From positions 138,875 to 177,411 of the forward strand of contig DXJO01000020.1 of NCBI GenBank assembly GCA_019057475.1: DNA of 38,537 bases, written 5' to 3'. Position numbers and translations under genes: made by a program. How positions within the stretch are numbered: position 1 is the stretch's first letter; every line of letters starts with the position of its first letter. This stretch comes from Candidatus Thorarchaeota archaeon. Its GTDB lineage: Archaea; Asgardarchaeota; Thorarchaeia; Thorarchaeales; Thorarchaeaceae. The notes beneath the pieces are model-generated. The model was not told the origin of the DNA. It saw only the letters and a program-made list of their open reading frames with translations, and did no database searches. Positions 26,034 through 32,845 of this stretch are shown piece by piece.

Positions 26034-26516
26034 TTAGAGAACCCAGCCCCAAAAGGTGACTATGAACATGGCTTCGCCCGGGAAGTAAACTAGTGCTCCA
26101 AATGGCACTCTAACAACGTTCTTAGGCACATCAACTACTGGAATTGTTGACCCGAGATAATCATATGGTTCCTCAGGTCCTCCAAGACGATCTGTCACTA
26201 AATCTATTGCATAGTCATTAGTCATCCAGGGTGACCATGCAAGAAAACCAAGAATTACTAAAATCAATACAATCTTTGATTTGTGTGACCTCACAAAACT
26301 GGTTCCCGACCTTAGATGTGGCTTCTGCGAATAGAGAACGAGTACCACACCAAGAGGCATAAAGAGTAGCATGAACCAGCCCAACATAATAAACACAATA
26401 CCTATCCATAGAAGTCTTCTCCCCCCAAGCCGCACCAAACCCGGTCTTGATTCAGCTGCCGGAAGGCGACAAACTCTCTTAATCACATTGAATTCATCTA
26501 GTTGTTCTATTTCCAT
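26034..26516 (-). CDS. Small membrane protein, unknown; second gene of a regulator module
   Basis: A 160-residue protein with a hydrophobic stretch at about residues 35-63 (one long or two short helices), another at about 80-97, and a hydrophobic C-terminus (VTFWGWVL). The segment between (about 100-140) is polar. There is no signal peptide and no recognised domain. It overlaps the upstream HTH gene by 10 nt, so it is co-translated with it. A regulator followed by a membrane protein suggests a membrane stress or signal module, but that is inference. Confidence 0.7.
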   Translation of the reverse strand: MEIEQLDEFNVIKRVCRLPAAESRPGLVRLGGRRLLWIGIVFIMLGWFMLLFMPLGVVLVLYSQKPHLRSGTSFVRSHKSKIVLILVILGFLAWSPWMTNDYAIDLVTDRLGGPEEPYDYLGSTIPVVDVPKNVVRVPFGALVYFPGEAMFIVTFWGWVL

Positions 26517-26974
26517 TGCAATTGCCTCATTATCAATTTGAAAAGTTTCTCACCAAGTCGAGTAGGTGCCAAGTCTTTCGGCAGAGGAATCTCCCATTCT
26601 TCTGCTAAGTTCCGAAGCACTTCGTCGCAATTTTCCATCATGTCACAGCTATCACAATCACCCCTGTGTGAAAACCAAACTTGGACTCCCATCTTATGAG
26701 AGTAGGTGATGTATGTTAAGGAATCATGAGCGTGACAATAACCCACCGCAAAACCGTATTCTGGGCTCATGTTTTGGAGAACAATGCGGCTCACTTTTGC
26801 TGTATGTCTAAGAAGACTCTCAATTCGCTCTTCCGCTATTCTCTGCGCTTGACTCACATATGGTCTTGAAACCGCTAATTCCTTGGCGATGTCCGACGGC
26901 AGATTATTCTGCCTTCTTCTCAGCCAGATAGTACTCTGTTGCTTTGTTGGATAGCGAATTCCGATGGACATCAT
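26507..26974 (-). CDS. Helix-turn-helix DNA-binding protein with a cysteine cluster
   Basis: A 155-residue protein. Residues about 10-50 (NNLPSDIAKELAVSRPYVSQ) form a helix-turn-helix of the sigma/Trp-repressor-like kind seen in archaeal regulators. The C-terminal part has YCHAHDS (about 79-85) and CDSCDMMENC (C107, C110, C116), likely a metal or redox site. It starts at ATG 26974, and its promoter has a TATA box framed by two 21-bp direct repeats (26993-27055), so autoregulation is likely. I do not recognise a named family; the cysteine cluster suggests a metal- or redox-responsive repressor. Confidence 0.75.
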   Translation of the reverse strand: MMSIGIRYPTKQQSTIWLRRRQNNLPSDIAKELAVSRPYVSQAQRIAEERIESLLRHTAKVSRIVLQNMSPEYGFAVGYCHAHDSLTYITYSHKMGVQVWFSHRGDCDSCDMMENCDEVLRNLAEEWEIPLPKDLAPTRLGEKLFKLIMRQLQWK

Positions 26975-26992
26975 TGATCCCCGCGAGTAGCA

Positions 26993-27055
26993 GTTAACTG
27001 ATTTCGTGCAACTCCGGACAGCTCACTCATATAAATTAACCGATTTCATGCAACT
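26993..27055 (-). promoter_or_regulatory. Promoter with two 21-bp direct-repeat operators flanking a TATA box
   Basis: GTTAACTGATTTCGTGCAAC plus T (26993-27013) and ATTAACCGATTTCATGCAAC plus T (27035-27055) match at 18 of 21 positions and are spaced 42 bp start to start. The TATA box ATTTATATG (minus strand, about 27028-27036) lies between them, and the downstream repeat covers the expected transcript start. This is the layout of an autoregulated archaeal promoter. Confidence 0.65.
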
Positions 27056-27076
27056 ATCTAATGAAATTCATTTTAA

Positions 27077-27120
27077 CCTGAAGACGTTGGGCGCTAGACC
27101 TGTCTTCGTTATGTGACTTA
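27077..27120. repeat. Copy 2 of the 44-bp duplication
   Basis: Matches 25970-26013 with a few substitutions and small indels (CCTGAAGACGTTGG, CGCTAGAC, TATGTGACTTA in common). It is the right boundary of the module at 26034-26974. It is followed by about 135 bp, to 27257, without any gene I can support. Confidence 0.65.
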
Positions 27121-27257
27121 CGACAAGACGAAAGCCGGCAATACCGCAATCCCTATAAACCAAGAGAAGCGAACGACCGTTCCGTGGGCCAGTGGCTACC
27201 CAGGGAGAGTTCATAGACTTCAACTGGATAGAGATGAAGGGGAGTTTGGGCCAAGCT

Positions 27258-30200
27258 TTAGTAATCCCTGAAGAATATCACTCCCTCTTTCAAAAGGATG
27301 TTCTTAACTTCCTCAATGACCCTTTCAATGGTTTCATCATCAATACTATACTGCTCAAGCTTTTCTCCAACCTCTCGTTCTATGAGATCAGGGTCTACCC
27401 CACCTGCCATCTCTGTCCAACCCTGATAGGTGTGTATCCACTGTGTAACTTGAATAGAAACATACTCGCTCTCTTCGGCGACGAAGTTCGCAACTATCAC
27501 CTGTCCTCCAGCCGCATCCCTTGTTATATCCACTGATTCAAATTGTAGTCCTGCAATTTCCTTCTCTTGGATAAGAGAGAGATGGTCTTCAATCTCTTTG
27601 TCGACCAACTGTTTCATTATTTTGCTATCAGAGAACCCTCCTTGATCCAGTACTTCCTCCATTCCTTCCTTCAAGAGTGAAGATAGATGTTCTCTCTCTA
27701 GCATCTCAACTTTGGGCACAATAACTATGTGGACCATCTTTTGAAGAGTAAGCTCAGATACAAGTCTAAATTCAACTCGATCTTCGAATCTCTTTATCTC
27801 AGGACTCCAACCATCAAGGAGGTAGATTCCTGGGTATATTGCTCTCTCCTTTCTCCAACGCATAACGTGTATAGATTCTCTGAACTCCCTAGGCAAGTCT
27901 TTGGACTCTGGAATCCGAATATCATACCACATCCATTGGCCGTCATAAGCACGATAGGAAATCGCACCTGTTTCAAGAAACGCTGCAAGAGCTGGACCGG
28001 TGAACTTGATCTGTTCTAGTTCTCTGATCTCTTCAGGAACCTTATCATCGGAGTAGAAAGTTATTCTCCAACAAGCGCCATGTCTGTATATTGACTCGTT
28101 GAATAATGGCTCCGGTTGTCCAGGGTGACCGTCTACATCTTGCAGGTATTCAATAACCCTCTTGGTTGCCTTGGAGTGTTTTGTTATGCTCTCAAGATTC
28201 TGACTTCTCAGTGGACAAATATGATAATCATGACTGATTTTAATTCTCTGAACAACACCTTTACTGAAACTAAGGAATGCTTCAGCCGTAGGTGGAAGTG
28301 ATACTGATTCAATCTTGAAAGGGTCACTCCTAAGGACGAAAGGTCGTAGGATTTTCACATCCTCATCAAATTCGATATCATCAAACCTGTTCCACACATA
28401 GTGGTTTTCATCTATGACAACTGGCTCGCATGAAAAATCAGGCCGTCGTAAGATCTCAAGTACATCCACAGTTCTTTTGATTAGTAACTGTCCAATCTCA
28501 TCCTCACTCCCATGATTTAGTAATGAAATCCTGAACATTTGCGCTTCATGGTCTAAGTACACATGACACTTAACAGATATACAATCTCGGAACACAGCTG
28601 AAATGAGACCGAGACCTACTTTGATATAATCTGCAAGATTCCTTGGTGGCGCCCTGATATTGTTTCCAGCTACCCCTAGAAGAGTTGAGTCATCTCTCAG
28701 AGTCATCGACATGAGGAGTGTGACAGTTTCGCGTCTTCGTCTGTAATACTCGATTCTCCCCACTGGCAACCAATTCGAAGTCTTTCCATTGTAAACCCAG
28801 AGACCTTGAATCCCCCTTTGAGTGGCAACCATAATGTCTATTCCCTGTTCAGGGTCCACTCGTTCTGACAATTCCCTGAGTAAAGTCAGATCGCTTGTTC
28901 CCCAGAAGGGTTTGTTTCTGCAGAATCCTTTCAAAACATCAAGAATCAAACCCTCTTTCCCAGAGGGACGTCTAAGGTAAATCATACTCATTTCATGACT
29001 GCCTAGATTTGTCTGAAAGGTCAAAAAGAGCTGCTGTGGACTATCACTATTATTCCTCTCTACAAAACATGCTCGACCAAAGAGAACATCACTTACTTGC
29101 TCTCCTCTCAGGATTTTCTTCAGACCTTTAGCTCTCTCTCTTAACCGATCGATAAGTTTTGTTCTATGGAGAAACGACTCTCCAGTATTATGTTGAGAGT
29201 GGTATTCTGGACTGAAGCCCACACCTATCAACTGAAAGGGTACGAGATAGTTCCAGAGCTTTTCTATCAGACTTCTAGGTGAATCGAGAGTTCCTGATTC
29301 ATAGAGTGATATCAGGAGAAGAAGGAAGAGATGGTTGCCAACTATTAGTAACAGGTCTGGGTCTTTAGCAAGAAGTTTCTTCAGTTCTATCTTCTGATTC
29401 TCTAAGAGGCCATCTGAAATCCATGAACGTTGTTTCTTCAAGGCCATCCAAATTTCCTTACTCAAATCATGAGTTTCGAGGAATACACGGATTGTTCTTA
29501 GAACGTTAAACACATCACTCTGCAAATACCCATCAACTAATTTCCCATCAACAAGTCTGTCCAGAGATTCAAGAAACTCTTTCCATTCTTTTTTATCACC
29601 ATGTCGTTTCGCAATTGTTTTAGCTATGCGTCTTATCCCACTAAGCTCTTTTCTAACCAGAGTCAATCTATTGGAACCGTAAAATTTCAGTAGACCAATA
29701 TGTGGTGGTCGTGTGGTTTTCCTTGGAGGGGTTCTGTGCAAACGAGTTACCCTGTACTCTCTTGTATGGTTTATCATTTCCAACGGTTCAAGCTTTTTCA
29801 CTCGACCATCTGCATCAACAGAGGTCTGATGCTGATATGGCTCGAAGACAACCCTCGAAAGGAGTGACGGTGGATTAGAACTAACACCGGAGGGTTCTTT
29901 CTTCTGAATCAAGAATTGGCTCTCTTCTTCGGAATCTGCCTTCTGATAGAATCTGCTGAGATGTGGAACCAGCTCAAGCACATCATTATTATCATCCTCA
30001 CAATAGTTTCTAAGATAGCCCTTTCTTATGGAAGAATAATTGGACCTAAGATAGAACACTTGTTGCTTGTCTATATTCTTCTCCCGATTATTATCAGGTC
30101 TAAACTTTTCTCCCCATTGGTACAATGGTGTAATCAAAACAGGGTCAATGCTGAAATCATTCTTTCTCTCAGTCACAACCCATCTGACATCATCATCTAC

Positions 30201-32657
30201 AGGAACATAGGATCCATATCTCCTCGGAGCCATAGGCAAGTTGTAGACAATCTCATTAATTACCTGCATCCATGGACTGCTTGGATAAAAGGGGGCGACA
30301 CATCGAGTATCATACTTCTGACTCGTCTGACTCAGCGGTACAGGTCTATCGAACCAGAGTACTGTTAAACGACGAGGCATCTTCTCGATAAACCAAAGTA
30401 AAAACTCATCAAGAAAAGATTTCTTTTGTTTTGAGGTACTTCTTCTAACTTTATCCAAACCTGTAACAACAATGAATGGTCTTCTCTTATTCCTGAGGCT
30501 CACACTCAGTTCTCTGCCAATAGTTTCAAGAGTATCCCTTTCATTTACATATGATGAAAGAGGTTCTGACATATCAACGAAGGTTATCTTCTTCCTCAAT
30601 AGCCTCCGAATGCTTTTCGAATGAAGACTGGCTCGGAGGTTTTGTTCTCTCAAGCCAGGACTCTTGAATTCGCCTGCAAAGTCAAACCACACAATATCCC
30701 TATGCTTTCCTCTCACTCGTTCATGGATATATTTCAGTCCATGCCAATTGGCAGCTATCTCTGCCGCAGACTGAGAAGGAGATCCTTTCCCTGACACTGT
30801 GAGGTACAGAATAAACTCTCTGTCATCATCACGAAATCTTGAATACTGGAAAGGATTGAACTCTTGGATGTTAGCAGTTGGAATTGTATTTCTATTCTCA
30901 CAGTCACTATATACTACAAGTCCCATTCTGAAACTCTTATCCCCCAATGTAGGATAGAAGAGCTGCCCCTTCGAAAATGCATCATCTTGTGAGTTACTGT
31001 ACGCTTTGAGAATCAGATTTCTGATGTTACTCCTTAGGGTTTCCCAATTCTCCTTTAAATCAACAACGAGCACTCCTTTCATCAGCCTTTCAGGAGGACT
31101 GACATCACTCCGTACGTATTTCCTATAACTAGAGAGTATGACTTTCTCATATGCATCAAGCTGCTTCCTTCCATAGACAGTTGGAGTTGAGTCGATGACA
31201 TCTTGCCACTCCATATCCTCTGACTTTCTCCTATCCATGATTGGTTCAACAACTCTTCTGTTCAGGTCCTTTGACTTTGTAGATGTTGCATACAGGTCAA
31301 GTTTGTAGAAACACTTGGTCTTGACTTCGATGAGAATACACGGTTCCCAGATAGTAACTGGACTTGACTCATCAGCTCTCTCCAAATTCTTTCTTCGAAA
31401 AACGAGAATATCGACCCGTCCTCTGCCATCAGCCACAGTAACCTCGCAGGTAAACAAGAAATCAGTTTCTTCTGTGACCATTTCGTCACCATGCCTGATT
31501 GAGCCAAAAAGTGAAAATGGCTGAACTGAGAAGTTTGAGTTGGCAATGAAATCATGAAAAGCAGAGCCCATCATCCGACTGCTTTCGAGCAGGCTCTTCA
31601 TTGCATGCTCTGCATCAGCTCGAGTCAGTATCCCATTCTTAACTAGGGACATCACCTTTTCCACATGAACCCTCCACTCCGGATGAAGGTCCAAGTCACA
31701 CCGTTCTGTTACATCTGAGAAGAAAGTGTCCAGCTCATCCTCACTCACATCTTCAGGGTCGGAGGCATCTACTTCTCTTGGCTCATCATCCATGATTGCT
31801 TCTAATTGGTCTGGCTCATTGGCAATTAGTGATTCTGCTATTGCGTGATCCTCTGTTCTTGCATCCATCAAATGACTTGAAATTTCCCCGGTAATCGATG
31901 GAGGTCGACCGTTCACACCACCATACACCGCTCGGATCTCATGAACAATTTCTCGAAGCTCTCTTACCCCTTTATGGATGAATCCCTTCTCTCCCCTCTT
32001 CCTCTCAGTGTAAACATATTCGAGATAGGGCACGAGTCGCTCGATGAGACCGTCAAGGTATCGTTTTGCATCCCTTATGGGGACTGAATATTTCATGCAT
32101 TGTCTAGCAAGCTCGATACCATGACTTCTGATCATATCCACGAAATCGAGCTCCGGAGTAGTATGAGTTGGGATATACTTTGGAATCCGAGCACTTCCTG
32201 GATAGATTCGTTTCACACTCTTAGCTTTGGTGATTATCCGCACTGGTGTTGGGAATGGAAACCCTGATGCTCCAAGGTTTCTGATTCTTGCACCGTAATA
32301 GTCAGCGAGGATATTGATGTATTTTCGATCCTCTTTCCGTCTTCTTCTCTTCTCCTCAACATTCCCGTAAGGAACAGATGTATTCAGTACAATCTTGTTG
32401 TGGTTGCGACGGATGTTATTCTCCACACGCTGAAGGTGCCTTGCGTCTGGTCTTCTCTCCTTTACGGATCTCTGATAGTCTAGGAGGGCATCCTTCAGAA
32501 TCTTCCTGATTCCCTTTCGACCCTTTCCTCCCCAGTAGAGGTGTTTTGTAGTTTTTGTTACCCTTCCTCTAGCTAGATATGCCGTTGCTGTTAGACCAGA
32601 TTGCAGCGCTTTAGTGAGAACCTTCCCAGGGTTTTTTGGGAAACCTGCGTTTTTCAT
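27258..32657 (-). CDS. Giant protein (1799 residues) with RecB-type PD-(D/E)XK nuclease and degenerate NTPase-like region
   Basis: Residues 1-150 are very basic. A RecB/Cas4-type nuclease core follows with every expected motif: GSAFHDF (G364, H368), GRVDILVF (D416), ILIEVKTK (E444, K446) and KQLDAYEKVIL (Q499, Y503). Residues about 612-775 look like a P-loop NTPase that has lost its consensus: YLTVSGKGSPSQS where Walker A should be, DIVWFDFAGEF, FIVVTGLDKV (Walker B-like) and LTVLWFDRP. Residues about 850-1799 match nothing I recognise. The start ATG lies about 30 nt after TATA (32682-32692), so the mRNA is nearly leaderless. It is divergent from the TnpB/Cas12-like gene. The nuclease call is solid by motif; the NTPase and the defence role are inference. 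Confidence 0.85.
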   Translation of the reverse strand: MKNAGFPKNPGKVLTKALQSGLTATAYLARGRVTKTTKHLYWGGKGRKGIRKILKDALLDYQRSVKERRPDARHLQRVENNIRRNHNKIVLNTSVPYGNVEEKRRRRKEDRKYINILADYYGARIRNLGASGFPFPTPVRIITKAKSVKRIYPGSARIPKYIPTHTTPELDFVDMIRSHGIELARQCMKYSVPIRDAKRYLDGLIERLVPYLEYVYTERKRGEKGFIHKGVRELREIVHEIRAVYGGVNGRPPSITGEISSHLMDARTEDHAIAESLIANEPDQLEAIMDDEPREVDASDPEDVSEDELDTFFSDVTERCDLDLHPEWRVHVEKVMSLVKNGILTRADAEHAMKSLLESSRMMGSAFHDFIANSNFSVQPFSLFGSIRHGDEMVTEETDFLFTCEVTVADGRGRVDILVFRRKNLERADESSPVTIWEPCILIEVKTKCFYKLDLYATSTKSKDLNRRVVEPIMDRRKSEDMEWQDVIDSTPTVYGRKQLDAYEKVILSSYRKYVRSDVSPPERLMKGVLVVDLKENWETLRSNIRNLILKAYSNSQDDAFSKGQLFYPTLGDKSFRMGLVVYSDCENRNTIPTANIQEFNPFQYSRFRDDDREFILYLTVSGKGSPSQSAAEIAANWHGLKYIHERVRGKHRDIVWFDFAGEFKSPGLREQNLRASLHSKSIRRLLRKKITFVDMSEPLSSYVNERDTLETIGRELSVSLRNKRRPFIVVTGLDKVRRSTSKQKKSFLDEFLLWFIEKMPRRLTVLWFDRPVPLSQTSQKYDTRCVAPFYPSSPWMQVINEIVYNLPMAPRRYGSYVPVDDDVRWVVTERKNDFSIDPVLITPLYQWGEKFRPDNNREKNIDKQQVFYLRSNYSSIRKGYLRNYCEDDNNDVLELVPHLSRFYQKADSEEESQFLIQKKEPSGVSSNPPSLLSRVVFEPYQHQTSVDADGRVKKLEPLEMINHTREYRVTRLHRTPPRKTTRPPHIGLLKFYGSNRLTLVRKELSGIRRIAKTIAKRHGDKKEWKEFLESLDRLVDGKLVDGYLQSDVFNVLRTIRVFLETHDLSKEIWMALKKQRSWISDGLLENQKIELKKLLAKDPDLLLIVGNHLFLLLLISLYESGTLDSPRSLIEKLWNYLVPFQLIGVGFSPEYHSQHNTGESFLHRTKLIDRLRERAKGLKKILRGEQVSDVLFGRACFVERNNSDSPQQLFLTFQTNLGSHEMSMIYLRRPSGKEGLILDVLKGFCRNKPFWGTSDLTLLRELSERVDPEQGIDIMVATQRGIQGLWVYNGKTSNWLPVGRIEYYRRRRETVTLLMSMTLRDDSTLLGVAGNNIRAPPRNLADYIKVGLGLISAVFRDCISVKCHVYLDHEAQMFRISLLNHGSEDEIGQLLIKRTVDVLEILRRPDFSCEPVVIDENHYVWNRFDDIEFDEDVKILRPFVLRSDPFKIESVSLPPTAEAFLSFSKGVVQRIKISHDYHICPLRSQNLESITKHSKATKRVIEYLQDVDGHPGQPEPLFNESIYRHGACWRITFYSDDKVPEEIRELEQIKFTGPALAAFLETGAISYRAYDGQWMWYDIRIPESKDLPREFRESIHVMRWRKERAIYPGIYLLDGWSPEIKRFEDRVEFRLVSELTLQKMVHIVIVPKVEMLEREHLSSLLKEGMEEVLDQGGFSDSKIMKQLVDKEIEDHLSLIQEKEIAGLQFESVDITRDAAGGQVIVANFVAEESEYVSIQVTQWIHTYQGWTEMAGGVDPDLIEREVGEKLEQYSIDDETIERVIEEVKNILLKEGVIFFRDY

Positions 32658-32681
32658 TATAACAATGGTTTTATCATTACC

Positions 32682-32692
32682 TTATATATATT
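32682..32692 (-). promoter_or_regulatory. TATA box of the giant nuclease gene
   Basis: ATATATATAAG on the minus strand, centred about 30 nt upstream of the ATG at 32657. The predicted transcript start is at about 32660, giving a leaderless or nearly leaderless mRNA. Confidence 0.55.
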
Positions 32693-32710
32693 CATTTTAT
32701 TGAGTATTGT

Positions 32711-32745
32711 CCATTATCTATTCTCCCATTTATCGCAGATAATGG
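32711..32745. promoter_or_regulatory. 9-bp inverted repeat between the divergent nuclease genes
   Basis: CCATTATCT (32711-32719) and AGATAATGG (32737-32745) form a perfect inverted repeat with a 17-bp spacer. It is upstream of both genes, so it could be a shared operator or the left palindromic end of a transposable unit. Confidence 0.5.
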
Positions 32746-32791
32746 CCGGTATCATAGATTTCCAGCGTTTCCATTTTCTAGTCTTGGTAAA

Positions 32792-32831
32792 TTTAAATAT
32801 ATTATGAGAATATAATATTCTGTGGAATATT
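32792..32831 (+). promoter_or_regulatory. Promoter and 7-bp inverted repeat of the TnpB/Cas12-like gene
   Basis: TATA-like TTTAAATATATTATG starts at 32792. AATATTC (32814-32820) and GAATATT (32825-32831) form a perfect inverted repeat with loop TGTG at the expected transcript start. GGTGG precedes the ATG at 32846. Confidence 0.5.
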
Positions 32832-32845
32832 GAGAGTGGTGGCCG

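Noticed and set aside
27192-27536. 114-codon plus-strand frame
   Set aside because: It runs antisense into the 3' end of the giant nuclease gene, has no family features and no promoter.
29916-30368. 150-codon plus-strand frame inside the giant nuclease gene
   Set aside because: Antisense to a continuous 1799-codon frame with recognised motifs; no promoter seen.
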